NCBI GenBank assembly: GCA_018613055.1
Contig: JAGGQZ010000022.1
Coordinates: forward strand, 1-64,000
DNA: 64,000 nt
Source: Chryseobacterium sp. ISL-80
GTDB taxonomy: Bacteria; Bacillota; Bacilli; Bacillales; Cytobacillaceae
Reading direction: 5' to 3'
Shown here: positions 18,669 through 28,018 of the stretch, in pieces
Layout of the letters: the number at the start of each line of letters is the position of its first letter
How positions within the stretch are numbered: position 1 is the stretch's first letter
Translations under genes and position numbers: made by a program
The notes under the pieces: generated by a model
Told to the model about the DNA's origin: nothing
Databases searched by the model: none
What the model saw: the letters and a program-made list of their open reading frames with translations, nothing else

Positions 18669-19628
18669 TCAACTCCTCGGTATCCCTGGATTGTTTTTTT
18701 CTGTTAAAATTCTTAATGCCTTTGGACATGCATCGATTTTCAAAGGTGTATGCCCAATTGCTTCACCATCGGCATGGGCCAACACCGGCTCCGTTGATTC
18801 GATCGTGATGGACTTGCCGGTATATTGTACAACTTCCTTGAACTTTGTGTGTTTTCCCCAGAAGACACTGGCGAAAACCAGCAGCAGCTTCCATCTGGAG
18901 ATCCTATGAACGACAGTGACATCGAGAATCCCATCATCCGGAAGAGCCCCCGGAGCGATCTTCATGCCACCTCCGTAGTATGGCTGGTTTGAAACGGTCA
19001 CAAACCATGCATCATTATAGTGAAACTCTTTCCCTTCAATCGTTATATGAATCGGGATGGTTCGGAATGTAAGCAGTTTTTTTGCTAGGATATAAACATA
19101 GACGAGCCTGCCCAGCGAAACACGGTTCAGCAGCAATTTCATCCTTGACTCGTTCGATTCTTTTGCGACTGCGGCATCAAAGCCTACACCCATATTATTC
19201 ATGAAGTAGGTTTCATGTAATTCCTTATGCTGGATTTTCCCGATGTCGATTTCGCAAATGCGGGAATTGCTCTGGTCGATCACCAGACCTAGTGCTTCGG
19301 CTGCTTTTTTTGGAATCGCAAATCCTCTTGAAAAGTCATTACCGGACCCGCCTGGAATGAATCCAACAATGATATTAGGATACGATGCTGCGCCATTCAC
19401 CACTTCGTGCAGCGTACCGTCTCCCCCAACTGCCGCGATGGTTGCCTGTCTGCCGCTTAACTTCCGGGCAATTGACCCGGCGAGCTCTTCAGCATGCCCC
19501 GCTCGTTCGGTAAAAAAGGCAAGGTACGGAATATCCATCGTTTCGAGTTCTCCCTCTAGCTTTCTCCAAATTTCCCTGCAGCTCCCATTTTTCGCGTTCG
19601 GATTGACGATGAAATAGATTTTCTCCAT
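18669..19628 (-). CDS. ytlR: Diacylglycerol/lipid kinase family protein YtlR
   Basis: A 319-residue soluble lipid kinase of the DagK/YegS type. The N-terminal IVNPNAKNGSC and the nucleotide loop VGGDGTLHEVVNG followed by IPGGSGNDFSRG are diagnostic; KIAPGALPDDGILDV and EPVLAHADGEAIG lie in the C-terminal domain. It likely phosphorylates a membrane lipid; the physiological substrate of YtlR is not known to me. Between ytlQ and amyX on one strand. Confidence 0.9.
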   Translation of the reverse strand: MEKIYFIVNPNAKNGSCREIWRKLEGELETMDIPYLAFFTERAGHAEELAGSIARKLSGRQATIAAVGGDGTLHEVVNGAASYPNIIVGFIPGGSGNDFSRGFAIPKKAAEALGLVIDQSNSRICEIDIGKIQHKELHETYFMNNMGVGFDAAVAKESNESRMKLLLNRVSLGRLVYVYILAKKLLTFRTIPIHITIEGKEFHYNDAWFVTVSNQPYYGGGMKIAPGALPDDGILDVTVVHRISRWKLLLVFASVFWGKHTKFKEVVQYTGKSITIESTEPVLAHADGEAIGHTPLKIDACPKALRILTEKNNPGIPRS

Positions 19629-19676
19629 ATGATCAAACCTTTATCTATTTATTAGGTTCTTAACTTGGCAAATTAC

Positions 19677-20648
19677 TTACTTTTCTTCCCCTGTCCGGTT
19701 TTCCCATTCAAGTCTCCTGACTGATGTTGTCTGGCAAAATTGAAGAAGCACCTGTGCCGCTTTTAATTGCATATGCTTTAATGGAGATTTCATTCCTCTC
19801 TGGGCCATGAACCATTCCTCGAAATTTCGTTTATCGATGAACTGCACTCCATATGGCGGCAATGGATAATCGAAGTAGCCATTTCGATTCAACAGCACTT
19901 TTTGCACAGGCAGATCCACTCCGTACATATCAAAAAGAGATTTTACGATTTTCTCCGTCCTGTTCAAGGCAATCAGCGGATTGAGGATTTTCGTTTCCTT
20001 ATTTTTTATCTTTTTAATCCAGAATCGGTCCTTCGAGCCGACAAAAGCAGCATCCTCTTCTGCTTCAATAAATGAAATACAAATCGCGGCAGCGGGAGTG
20101 ATCAGTACAAGCTCTGCTTCGACCGGCGCTTTTTTCAGCAAAAAGATAGGTTTATATAAAATGAGGAAGGTATCCGGAAAACGCTGAAGCAAAAACTTCA
20201 AGGTCGGGTCATGGGTGAATTCTTTTGAGATAAAGGATCTTTCAGTCAATGTGGAGCTTGCCCACTTCAGCTGAAATGGCAGCAAATGATCGAGGAAATG
20301 CTGCTTCAATCCATCTTCCGTTTTAATGCTGCGGATCGAATCGAATGCATCGGCATCCATCAGAATGTCCTGGTCATCGCTTTGTCCCGGGCCTTCAGGA
20401 ACAATTTCCTCTTCCTTTGCTGTCCCGGGCTGGCGGATTCTGCTCTTGATTTTATCAAGGAAGGAATCAGGCAGTTCTGATGAGGATTCCTTCCCGAAGT
20501 CTTTAACTGGCTGGTCAGGTTTGTTTTCCCATTTCTCCTTCAATCCCTCCCATTGCTTTTTCTTCAGCCGGACATATCTCGAAGGATAAAGATAAATATC
20601 CTGGGCATAGCGTGATACATAGTCTTGAAGTTTGATTAATTGTGCCAT
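19677..20648 (-). CDS. ytlQ: YtlQ family protein, NERD-like
   Basis: A 323-residue soluble protein matching YtlQ of Bacillus at its start (AQLIKLQDYVSRYAQDIY). The first 110 residues are charged and partly disordered. The segment VEAELVLITPAAAICISFIEAEEDAAFVG resembles the core of nuclease-related (NERD) domains, which is inference only since the catalytic pattern is incomplete. ATG 20648 is chosen by similarity; ATG 20666 is in frame. Function unknown; cotranscribed with ytlR, 48 bp apart. Confidence 0.75.
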   Translation of the reverse strand: MAQLIKLQDYVSRYAQDIYLYPSRYVRLKKKQWEGLKEKWENKPDQPVKDFGKESSSELPDSFLDKIKSRIRQPGTAKEEEIVPEGPGQSDDQDILMDADAFDSIRSIKTEDGLKQHFLDHLLPFQLKWASSTLTERSFISKEFTHDPTLKFLLQRFPDTFLILYKPIFLLKKAPVEAELVLITPAAAICISFIEAEEDAAFVGSKDRFWIKKIKNKETKILNPLIALNRTEKIVKSLFDMYGVDLPVQKVLLNRNGYFDYPLPPYGVQFIDKRNFEEWFMAQRGMKSPLKHMQLKAAQVLLQFCQTTSVRRLEWENRTGEEK

Positions 20649-20684
20649 AGATTGACCTGCCTTCATTCCTGCTACCCAGTGGCT

Positions 20685-21260
20685 TTAAACACCGGGAGCA
20701 AGCGGGAGTTGTTTGATTGGTTCATATTTAGGACTTTTCCCCAGATGGGTCTTGTACAAAACGACCCTTCCGGCCTGAAAAGAAATTTCTTCGTTTTTAA
20801 AAGGGTTCACTGCTCCGAGTACTGCAGAGTAAAAAGGGGCCTCCCCCACCCATTTTCTGGCGATGGTAATATGAGGACTGAAAGGACGTTTTTCGAGGGT
20901 GAAGCCCGCATCGAGGCAAGCTGAAAACACATCCTGTCTTACTTCCTTCAAATCCTGTGAATCTTTGAGCCCCGCCCAGAAAATCCGGGGAGCTTCGCTG
21001 CGGCCGAAAATGCCCAGGTGATCAATTTTCAATTCAAATGAAGTCTGCAACTTCATTGCTGCTTCAATCCGTTCACTCGCAGCTTCCATTTTGTCATCGG
21101 GAGCATTTCCTAGAAACGCCAGTGTGATATGTAGATCCTGTGGATGGACCCAGGTTTTGAATGGTAATTCTTCCTGCAGGTGTTCGATTTGACTCTTGAA
21201 TACTTCTTTGACTTCCCCAGGAACTTCCAGAGCATAGAAAAAATGAGCATGCTGTCCCAA
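20685..21260 (-). CDS. thpR: RNA 2',3'-cyclic phosphodiesterase (ThpR/YtlP)
   Basis: A 191-residue 2H phosphoesterase. The two catalytic HxTx motifs are present: HITLAFLG near residue 45 and HITIARKW near residue 130. The family opens 2',3'-cyclic phosphates on RNA ends; the B. subtilis orthologue is YtlP. TTG 21260 is the start (GQHAHFFYALEV), with AAAGGGTG upstream. First gene of the ytlP-ytlQ-ytlR-amyX series. Confidence 0.88.
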   Translation of the reverse strand: MGQHAHFFYALEVPGEVKEVFKSQIEHLQEELPFKTWVHPQDLHITLAFLGNAPDDKMEAASERIEAAMKLQTSFELKIDHLGIFGRSEAPRIFWAGLKDSQDLKEVRQDVFSACLDAGFTLEKRPFSPHITIARKWVGEAPFYSAVLGAVNPFKNEEISFQAGRVVLYKTHLGKSPKYEPIKQLPLAPGV

Positions 21261-21355
21261 TGATTAACACCCTTTCTCGTCCGCTTGAATTTATTGTAGC
21301 AAATGGCATGTGATATTGGCAGAATTTCCTTATTAACTTTTCTAATCCCTACAAG

Positions 21356-21384
21356 TTGATAGGAATAGTCTTTTTTTATATGAT
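21356..21384 (+). promoter_or_regulatory. Sigma-A promoter of the cysteine synthase gene
   Basis: TTGATA, a 17-bp spacer and TATGAT, giving a leader of about 90 nt before ATG 21481. No riboswitch structure is evident in the leader. Confidence 0.75.
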
Positions 21385-21480
21385 AAAGAGAAGGTTAACA
21401 TTATTTTTCAATTGCTGATAATCAATTATTCACTTAGATGGAATACTAAAGCAATCGAGTACATTCAAGGAGGCTATCTT

Positions 21481-22416
21481 ATGAGAGTCGTTAATAATAT
21501 TGCAGCATTAATCGGTGAAACACCTCTGGTAAAATTAAACCGTCTGGCACCTGAGGGAGGGGCATCAGTATACCTGAAGCTTGAATACTTCAATCCGAGC
21601 AAAAGTGTAAAAGACAGAGCAGCGTTTAACATGATCGTTACAGCAGAAAATGAAGGAAAGCTGAAGCCAGGCTCAACAATCATCGAGCCAACAAGCGGCA
21701 ACACCGGAATCGGATTGGCGATGAATGCAGCGGCAAGAGGCTACAAAGCCATCCTCGTCATGCCAGATACGATGACAATCGAGAGAATCAACCTGTTAAA
21801 AGCCTACGGCGCTGAAGTCGTACTTACACCTGGAGACGAAAAAATGCCAGGGGCAATCAAGAAAGCAGAAGAGTTATTGAAGGAAATACCAGACAGCTAT
21901 ATGCCAATGCAGTTTGAAAATGAAGCAAATCCTGATGCTCACCGCAAGTCAACAGCAAAAGAAATCATTGAAGCAATGGAAGAACTGAAAAAGCCGCTTA
22001 GCGCGTTCGTAGCTACAGCCGGAACAGGCGGAACAATCACCGGAACAGGCGAAGGACTGAAAGAAGTATACCCTGACCTGGCAGTGCATGTCGTCGAACC
22101 AGCAGGGTCACCTGTGCTTTCAGGCGGCAAGCCAGGGAAGCATAAACTGGTTGGCACAAGCCCAGGCTTCATCCCCGAAATCCTCAATCAGGATGTGTAC
22201 GAAAAGATCCATAAAATCGAAGATGAGGACGCCTACGAAACCGCAAGAAGACTCGCCAGGGAGGAAGGAATCCTTGTCGGCCCATCATCAGGCGCCGCAT
22301 GCTTCGCAGCCATCAATGTCGCAAAGCAGCTAAGACCCGATGAAGTCGTCATCTGCATCGCATGCGATACAGGTGAAAGATATCTTTCCAGCGATTTATT
22401 CCAGTTTCAGGATTAA
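21481..22416 (+). CDS. cysK: Cysteine synthase (O-acetylserine sulfhydrylase), YtkP-like
   Basis: A 311-residue PLP enzyme that makes L-cysteine from O-acetylserine and sulfide. The PLP lysine lies in NPSKSVKDRAA near residue 42, the substrate loop is EPTSGNTGIGLAM, and the phosphate-binding loop is TAGTGGTITGTGEG. The context beside ytlP matches the B. subtilis paralogue YtkP rather than the main CysK, so the precise role may differ. ATG 21481 has AAGGAGG 6 nt before it; the longer frame from 21412 would include the leader. Confidence 0.9.
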   Translation: MRVVNNIAALIGETPLVKLNRLAPEGGASVYLKLEYFNPSKSVKDRAAFNMIVTAENEGKLKPGSTIIEPTSGNTGIGLAMNAAARGYKAILVMPDTMTIERINLLKAYGAEVVLTPGDEKMPGAIKKAEELLKEIPDSYMPMQFENEANPDAHRKSTAKEIIEAMEELKKPLSAFVATAGTGGTITGTGEGLKEVYPDLAVHVVEPAGSPVLSGGKPGKHKLVGTSPGFIPEILNQDVYEKIHKIEDEDAYETARRLAREEGILVGPSSGAACFAAINVAKQLRPDEVVICIACDTGERYLSSDLFQFQD

Positions 22417-22426
22417 TCAATAGAGG

Positions 22427-22453
22427 ACTCGCCATGAGATGGCGAGTTTTTTA
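22427..22453 (+). terminator. Terminator of the cysteine synthase gene
   Basis: ACTCGCCA, loop, TGGCGAGT, then TTTTTT. Confidence 0.9.
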
Positions 22454-22473
22454 TATAGGAAGCTTTGGGTGTT

Positions 22474-22980
22474 TAGTACCCTGTTGTATCTGGATACTCA
22501 GGCTTAATAGTACCCTTATGGATTCGGTTTCTCTGGCATAAGGGCATCTTTGGGACTTAATAGTACCCTTATGGATGCGGTTTCCCATGCATAAGGGTAT
22601 CTTTCAGGCTTAATAGTACCCTTATGGACCGGGTTTCTCTTGCATAAGGGTATCTTTTGCCCTTAATAGTACCCTTATGAATCGGTTTTCCCTTCCATAA
22701 GGGTATCTTTTGCCCTTAATAGTACCCTTATGAATCGGGTTTCCCTTCCATAAGGGTATCTTTTGCCCTTAATAGTACCCTTATGGATGCGGTTTCCCAT
22801 GCATAAGGGTATCTTTCAGGCTTAATAGTACCCTTATGAATCGGTTTTCCCTTCCATAAGGGTATCTTTTGCCCTTAATAGTACCCTTATGAATCGGTTT
22901 TCCCTTCCATAAGGGTATCTTTCTGCCTTTATCTTCCCCTTATGTGATCGGTTTCCCTCGCATAAGGGTATCTTTCTGCA
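22474..22980. repeat. Tandem array, 53-bp period, CCCTTATG/CATAAGGG units
   Basis: TAGTACCC starts at 22508, 22561, 22614, 22667, 22720, 22773, 22826 and 22879, all 53 bp apart; a shorter first unit begins at 22474 and a decayed last one runs to about 22975. Each unit has TACCCTTATG, a 15-nt centre and CATAAGGGTA followed by TCTTT. Two centre types alternate (GGATGCGGTTTCCCATG and GAATCGGTTTTCCCTTC). It lies between the convergent cysteine synthase and speD genes. Confidence 0.95.
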
Positions 22981-23074
22981 CTTTCCATTTTATCTCGGAC
23001 AAAATGAAAAACTGCAGACAAACAATAGTTCGTCTGAAGCCTTTACGTTTTGTCAGTACATGGCTTTTAAAGTG

Positions 23075-23923
23075 TTATTTTTCCATCTCTTCGTCTTCCT
23101 CTTCAAAAATCGTCCCTGAATGGAGGGTCACTCCGGACACGATTTCTTCCATTTCTGCCTGGATCCTCTCGGTGATTTCTTCCCTTTCTTCCGGAGACAA
23201 AGATTCTTTCGTATAGCCGAAAAGATAATGATCCAAATCAAATTCTCTTAGTTTGCATTTAGTATGGAAAATGTTTTCCTGGTAGACATTGATATCGACC
23301 ATATCAAATTGGTCTTTCACATTTTCCGGGATGTAGTTTTGAATCGAGCTTATGTCGTGGTCGATGAACAGCTTGTTCCCTTCTTTATCCCTCGTGAAGC
23401 CTCTTACCCTATAATCAATCGTCATCACATCGGTTTCGAAGGAATGGATGAGATAATTCAGGGCTTTCAGCGGGGTAATTTCCCCGCAGGTCGAGACATC
23501 GATATCGGCGCGGAACGTACTGATTCCTTCATCGGGGTGGAACTCTGGATACGTATGGACGGTGATATGGCTTTTATCAAGCTGCAAGACAACATTGTCC
23601 GGCAGCGGCCCGGGTGATTCGTCGTACGCTTCATCCGGCACCTCGACGACCGGACCTTCGGATACGAGGATGGTCACACTGGCTCCCTGCGGCACGTAGT
23701 CCTGCTTGGCCACATTAAGGACATGCGCACCAATGATATCTGCAACATGGGTAAGGATTTTGGTAAGCCGTTCTGCACTATACTGTTCATCAATATATTC
23801 AATGTAAGCCTCACGCTCTTCCTTCGTCCTCGTATAACAGATGTCATACATATTAAAACTTAATGATTTCGTGAGATTATTGAATCCATGCAATTCGATA
23901 TGCTGTTCAGGTGTGAATTTCAT
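23075..23923 (-). CDS. speD: S-adenosylmethionine decarboxylase, E. coli type
   Basis: A 282-residue decarboxylase providing the aminopropyl donor for spermidine synthesis. The proenzyme cleaves itself; the site is Lys-Ser in [13 protein letters not shown] (about residue 114), with Ser becoming the pyruvoyl group. [15 protein letters not shown] is another conserved region. Size and motifs match the large class found in E. coli (about 264 residues), not the 126-residue SpeD of B. subtilis. AGGGGG precedes ATG 23923. The acidic tail (EEEDEEMEK) is extra. Confidence 0.93.
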   Translation of the reverse strand: MKFTPEQHIELHGFNNLTKSLSFNMYDICYTRTKEEREAYIEYIDEQYSAERLTKILTHVADIIGAHVLNVAKQDYVPQGASVTILVSEGPVVEVPDEAYDESPGPLPDNVVLQLDKSHITVHTYPEFHPDEGISTFRADIDVSTCGEITPLKALNYLIHSFETDVMTIDYRVRGFTRDKEGNKLFIDHDISSIQNYIPENVKDQFDMVDINVYQENIFHTKCKLREFDLDHYLFGYTKESLSPEEREEITERIQAEMEEIVSGVTLHSGTIFEEEDEEMEK

Positions 23924-24084
23924 TTCTGTTCCCCCTGTTCGGTTTTCCTGCTGTACATTGTCTGAATGAACAAAAGCAGTCCTGGTGTTTTAAATATTTT
24001 TATGATACCCATTCCTGCCAAGAAAAAACAAAGCAAGCGATGATGGCAAAAGGAGGTGTGGCCTGAAATGAACTTTTCCATACT

Positions 24085-24114
24085 AAAAAACCTGCAGCTT
24101 TTAAGCCGCAGGTT
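24085..24114 (-). terminator. Terminator of dat
   Basis: AACCTGCGGCTT and AAGCTGCAGGTT pair with a minimal loop, followed by TTTTTAG on the minus strand. Confidence 0.8.
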
Positions 24115-24119
24115 CAGGT

Positions 24120-24974
24120 TCAGATATTTCCGCATTGGCGTTCGATTTCTGCTTTGAAAAGAGTTTGAAGCTTCCTCGTGACTGAACCTGGCTGCCCGTT
24201 TCCGACAGGTTTTCCAGCCACCTCGACAACCGGCATGACTTCGACGGTCGTACCGGAAGAGAAGACTTCATCAGCTGAGGACAATTCGTCAAGCGTATAT
24301 GCTCGCTCCTCAAAAGGAATGCCCTCATTCCTGCAGATTTCCAATACCTTTTGCCTTGTGATTCCATTCAGGATATGGTTGTCTGCCTGATGGGTGATGA
24401 TCACACCGTCTTTGACAATCGAGATATTGGAATGGCTGCCTTCAGTAACCGTTTCTCCGCGATGGAGAATGGCCTCGAAACAGCCTGCTTCTGCCGCTTT
24501 TTGCTTCGAAAGCAAATTGCCCAGCAAGTTGAGGCTTTTGATGTCACAGCGAAGCCAGCGAATATCTTCGTCAAGGATAGCTCGCACACCTTTCTCCATT
24601 GGATCCACAGGGCGCGGTACCTTGCGCGTATAAGCAACGAAGGTTGTCGCCACTTTTTCGCCTGGAAAAACGTGGTTCCGGGGTGAAGTTCCCCTTGTGA
24701 ACTGCATGTATACGGTTCCTGTATCCACTTCGTTTTTCGAAATCAGCTCTTCCATTTTTACTAAAAGTTCCTCAGGGCTGTATGGGAGCTTCATCCGAAT
24801 TTTTTCGGCACTCTCTATAAGCCTGTTCAGATGCTCAATCCCGGTGAACATTTTCCCGTTGTAAATGCGTATCACCTCGTATACACCATCGCCAAACTGA
24901 TAGCCTCTATCCTCAATGTCCACCTTGGCTTCGGTCCTGTCCAGCACCTCACCGTCTACAATTACATATTCCAT
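24120..24974 (-). CDS. dat: D-amino acid aminotransferase
   Basis: A 284-residue fold-IV PLP transaminase that interconverts D-alanine and D-glutamate for the cell wall. The PLP lysine is in RCDIKSLNLLGN near residue 145, EAILHRGETVTEGSHSNI supplies the phosphate/substrate region and EVFSSGTTVEVMPV the C-terminal signature. IEDRGYQFGDGVYEVIR at the N terminus is typical. AAGGAGG precedes the ATG. It follows pepV by 24 bp, a common pairing in Bacillus. Confidence 0.93.
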   Translation of the reverse strand: MEYVIVDGEVLDRTEAKVDIEDRGYQFGDGVYEVIRIYNGKMFTGIEHLNRLIESAEKIRMKLPYSPEELLVKMEELISKNEVDTGTVYMQFTRGTSPRNHVFPGEKVATTFVAYTRKVPRPVDPMEKGVRAILDEDIRWLRCDIKSLNLLGNLLSKQKAAEAGCFEAILHRGETVTEGSHSNISIVKDGVIITHQADNHILNGITRQKVLEICRNEGIPFEERAYTLDELSSADEVFSSGTTVEVMPVVEVAGKPVGNGQPGSVTRKLQTLFKAEIERQCGNI

Positions 24975-24998
24975 TCGCTTCCCCTCCTTGATTTTTAG

Positions 24999-26414
24999 TT
25001 ATTTTGCCAATTCATAAATAGCCTGCGCATAGATTGCCGTTGCTCGCAGAAGGTCCTCAATGATCATATACTCATCCTTCTGGTGTGCGATATCAGGTCT
25101 GCCAGGGAACAGCGGGCCAAATGCCACCCCGGATTTCAGTGACCTTGCATAAGTACCGCCGCCAATCGAGATCAGTTCTGCCTTTTCACCAACCTGCTCT
25201 TCGTACACTTTTTTCAGCGTCTGGATCAGGAAATCCTTTTCATCGACATGATGCGGATTGGAATTCGTGAAGTTCTCGATGGCCAATCCTTCAGCTTCCA
25301 AAAGCTTATGGAGGATTTCTTTGGTTTTTTCCAGATCCGTCGTAACCGGATAGCGCATATTCAATCCAGCACGGCCGCCGTTCTCACGGGAATATGAAAG
25401 TTTGCCTACATTGATCGTCAAATCTCCGGTGATATCATCGGCAAAGGCAACGCCTAACTCCCTGCCGCGTGAATCCTTGCCAAGGTATTTAGCGGTAAAC
25501 TGAAAGAATTTTTCACTGTTTCCATCAAGGTTCAGCTCAGAAAGGAAGGCTGCCATATACAAGCCCGCATTTTTCCCGTTGTCCGGCTCCATGCCATGTG
25601 CTGAAACTCCCTCCAGCTCAAGGACTAGCCTGCCGCTTTCGACGGTCGCCTTGCCATCCAGTTCATTTTTTCGCTTGAATTCGTCAAAGCGCTGGACAAT
25701 ATCTGTCTGGCCCTGCTGAACAGCCAGCACAGCTTTTGCAAAATCAGGCACCATATTATATCGGCGTCCGGATGAAAATTCGATTACTTCGGCATCAAAA
25801 CCTTCTTTTTCAATACCAGCCGCCTTGCACACTAAATCATAATCAGCAATTCCTTTTTCAGCATAAATAATCGGAAAATCAGCATCCGGCGCAAAACCCA
25901 TCGAAGGCATTTCTTCATGCTCAAAATAATGGTCAACACAGCGCCAATCACTTTCCTCATCTGTGCCAATGATCATCCTGACACGCTTATTAAGGGGTAA
26001 GCCCAATTCTTTGACGATTTTCATAGCATAATATGCCGCCATAGTTGGACCTTTGTCATCGATTGCGCCGCGGGCATAAATTTTCCCGTCGCGAATTTCA
26101 GCGCCATACGGGTTGCTGGACCAGCCATCCCCTTCTGGCACAACATCGACATGGCAGAGAACGCCCACAATTTCATCACCCTGCCCGAATTCGAGATGGC
26201 CGGCAAGATTGCCAACATTTTTGGCGGTAAAGCCATCCTTTTCACCTAATTGAAGCATGAAGTCCAATGCTTCCTTTACCCCTTCACCAAGCGGCGCGTC
26301 TGGAGTGCTGTTTTCTTCATCAAGAACGCTCTTGATTTTCAACAGGTCCTGAGCATCATTGATCAGATCCGCTTCTCTTTTTTCTACTTCTTTCGTCCAG
26401 TTGATCGAAGTCAT
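24999..26414 (-). CDS. pepV: Dipeptidase PepV
   Basis: A 471-residue M20 family zinc dipeptidase (YtjP in B. subtilis) cleaving dipeptides, including carnosine-like ones, in the cytoplasm. Metal-binding signatures are GVLCHVDVVPEGDGW, ARGAIDDKGPTMA and IGTDEESDWRC; the C-terminal GGGTYARSL fits PepV. ATG 26414 is used because GGAGGT lies 8 nt upstream; an in-frame TTG precedes it. Probably cotranscribed with dat. Confidence 0.93.
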   Translation of the reverse strand: MTSINWTKEVEKREADLINDAQDLLKIKSVLDEENSTPDAPLGEGVKEALDFMLQLGEKDGFTAKNVGNLAGHLEFGQGDEIVGVLCHVDVVPEGDGWSSNPYGAEIRDGKIYARGAIDDKGPTMAAYYAMKIVKELGLPLNKRVRMIIGTDEESDWRCVDHYFEHEEMPSMGFAPDADFPIIYAEKGIADYDLVCKAAGIEKEGFDAEVIEFSSGRRYNMVPDFAKAVLAVQQGQTDIVQRFDEFKRKNELDGKATVESGRLVLELEGVSAHGMEPDNGKNAGLYMAAFLSELNLDGNSEKFFQFTAKYLGKDSRGRELGVAFADDITGDLTINVGKLSYSRENGGRAGLNMRYPVTTDLEKTKEILHKLLEAEGLAIENFTNSNPHHVDEKDFLIQTLKKVYEEQVGEKAELISIGGGTYARSLKSGVAFGPLFPGRPDIAHQKDEYMIIEDLLRATAIYAQAIYELAK

Positions 26415-26758
26415 GGTCAAAAACCTCCAAATGAGAGTTGTATGTATATCTTTCTTTCCCCTGAAAGGTTTTACTTAAGCGGGAAGATGTTCTTATTGTA
26501 CCGCAAATCCCCACTTGAAAACTTGAATTTTATTTTACTCCTTCTTTTCTCCATCCGTAAACCATTGACAGACAACAAACTTTTTAAATTTTCTAATAAA
26601 TGTCATATTTAGCCTGTTTAACACCATATCGTTAAGTATATAAACCGTAAAGAAGGAGGCAGATAAATAGCTAATTATTAAATTTTCATAAAAAACAGTG
26701 AATAATCTGGAATTTTGTATTATTAAAGTGTAAAATAGTCCAAAAGGTAGGACATCTT

Positions 26759-26872
26759 ATGACTTCCTTTTTAAAATGGACGCAAAAGGAGCTGTCTGGA
26801 AAGAAGAAAACTACATACTTGAGGATTCGTCTTCAATCAATGTCGGTTGCAGGAAATGACAAAGGGGTTTAA
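26759..26872 (+). CDS. Possible small ORF upstream of ytzE
   Basis: A 37-residue basic ORF (starts TSFLKWTQKELSGKKK) with AAGGTAGG 7 nt before ATG. It lies in the 470-bp gap between pepV and ytzE and ends 21 bp before the ytzE start. I recognise no family, so it could be a leader peptide or chance. The rest of 26421-26758 is AT-rich with nothing else supported. Confidence 0.3.
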   Translation: MTSFLKWTQKELSGKKKTTYLRIRLQSMSVAGNDKGV

Positions 26873-26893
26873 AAAAGGATAGGGAGTGGTTGT

Positions 26894-27115
26894 TTGAAAC
26901 CTTCGACTAACCGGATGATAAACCGCATCAAATCCATCTACATGTATATATGTCAGAATGGAACTGTCACAACTCAAGATCTTGTAGAGGAATTCGGAAT
27001 TACTCCTCGAACCATCCAGAGGGATTTGAATGTCCTGGCTTATAACGACTTAGTAAAAAGTCCGAGCCGAGGTAAATGGACAACGACCCAAAAAAAAGTA
27101 AAGATGTCGTCATAG
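26894..27115 (+). CDS. ytzE: Small DeoR-type HTH protein YtzE
   Basis: A 73-residue protein that is only a winged helix-turn-helix of the DeoR type (TVTTQDLVEEFGITPRTIQRDLNVL) without an effector domain. TTG 26894 with GGGAGTGG just upstream. It matches the small YtzE regulator of Bacillus, whose targets are unknown to me. It converges with rsuA on a shared terminator. Confidence 0.82.
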   Translation: MKPSTNRMINRIKSIYMYICQNGTVTTQDLVEEFGITPRTIQRDLNVLAYNDLVKSPSRGKWTTTQKKVKMSS

Positions 27116-27163
27116 CACAAAATCGAAAAAGCCGTAAAGTGGCACTAAACAATTAAATATAAG

Positions 27164-27200
27164 CAAAAATCGCCGGGGGAGCACCCTCGGCGATTTTTTA
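27164..27200. terminator. Bidirectional terminator ytzE/rsuA
   Basis: AAAAATCGCCGGGGG, short loop, CCCTCGGCGATTTTTTA; the rsuA stop overlaps its edge. Confidence 0.9.
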
Positions 27201-27914
27201 TACTTCATAATTTTGCAGCATGTCCAATTCTTCGTCAGTCAGCTCCCTGTACTCTCCAAGTTCGAGTGTTTCATCAAGCTGTAGCGGGCCCATCGACAAC
27301 CTCTTCAGGTAAACAACCCTTTTCCCCACTGCCTGGAACATCCTCTTCACCTGATGGAACTTCCCTTCTGTGATTGTCAGTTCGATATCGGAAGTCAATC
27401 CAGATTTTAAAATGACAAGCTCCCCGGGTTTCGTCTCATAGCCGTCATCAAGGGTGACCCCTTGTTTGAATGCCTCGATGTCCGCTTCTGTCACTTCCCC
27501 CTCGATCACTGCAAAATACGTTTTCGGAACATGCTTTTTAGGCGATAGCAGCCGGTGGGACAGCTGTCCGTCATTTGTGATCAAAAGCAGGCCTTCCGTA
27601 TCCTTATCAAGCCTTCCGACCGGGAATGGCTCAAAGACCAGATCCTCCATTTCAAGCAGGTCGATGACCGTCTCATCATGGTTGTCTTCAGTGGCAGAAA
27701 TAACGCCAGGCGGCTTGTTCATCATCAAATAGATGAACTCTCGATAATGGATTTCCTCTCCATTCAAAGTGATGGTGTCATTTTCAGGATCAACATGCTG
27801 TTTGGCGTCCTTGATGAATTCGCCATTCACTTTTACCGCACCATCTTTTAAAAGCTTTTTCACATCTTTCCTGCTCCCATATCCAAGGTTGGAAAGCACT
27901 TTATCTATTCTCAT
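27198..27914 (-). CDS. rsuA: Pseudouridine synthase RsuA family (YtzG)
   Basis: A 238-residue pseudouridine synthase, expected to modify 16S rRNA (U516 in E. coli numbering). An S4 RNA-binding domain (RIDKVLSNLGYGSRKDVKKLL) is followed by the catalytic motif PVGRLDKDTEGLLLITNDG, where Asp is the nucleophile, and ITEGKFHQVKRMF. Start ATG 27914 has GGAGGT 5 nt upstream; 24 residues of the longer frame are rejected. Confidence 0.92.
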   Translation of the reverse strand: MRIDKVLSNLGYGSRKDVKKLLKDGAVKVNGEFIKDAKQHVDPENDTITLNGEEIHYREFIYLMMNKPPGVISATEDNHDETVIDLLEMEDLVFEPFPVGRLDKDTEGLLLITNDGQLSHRLLSPKKHVPKTYFAVIEGEVTEADIEAFKQGVTLDDGYETKPGELVILKSGLTSDIELTITEGKFHQVKRMFQAVGKRVVYLKRLSMGPLQLDETLELGEYRELTDEELDMLQNYEV

Positions 27915-27970
27915 GGTATACCTCCTCTGAATCACATGGGCACACGCCCATTCCATTTCCTTTTGCCTTA

Positions 27971-27979
27971 CATAGACTA
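27971..27979 (+). promoter_or_regulatory. Possible sporulation (sigma-E/K) -10 element
   Basis: CATAGACTA matches the mother-cell -10 pattern CATAnnnTA, 40 bp before the start of the Gly/Pro/Tyr-rich protein. No convincing -35 was found. Confidence 0.3.
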
Positions 27980-28018
27980 ATATCATACTTTACTTCAGAT
28001 TACGAGGAGATGACCTGA

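Noticed and set aside
24068-24154. 28-codon plus-strand ORF with AAAGGAGG upstream
   Set aside because: It runs through the dat terminator hairpin and then into dat; the ribosome site is good but nothing else supports it.
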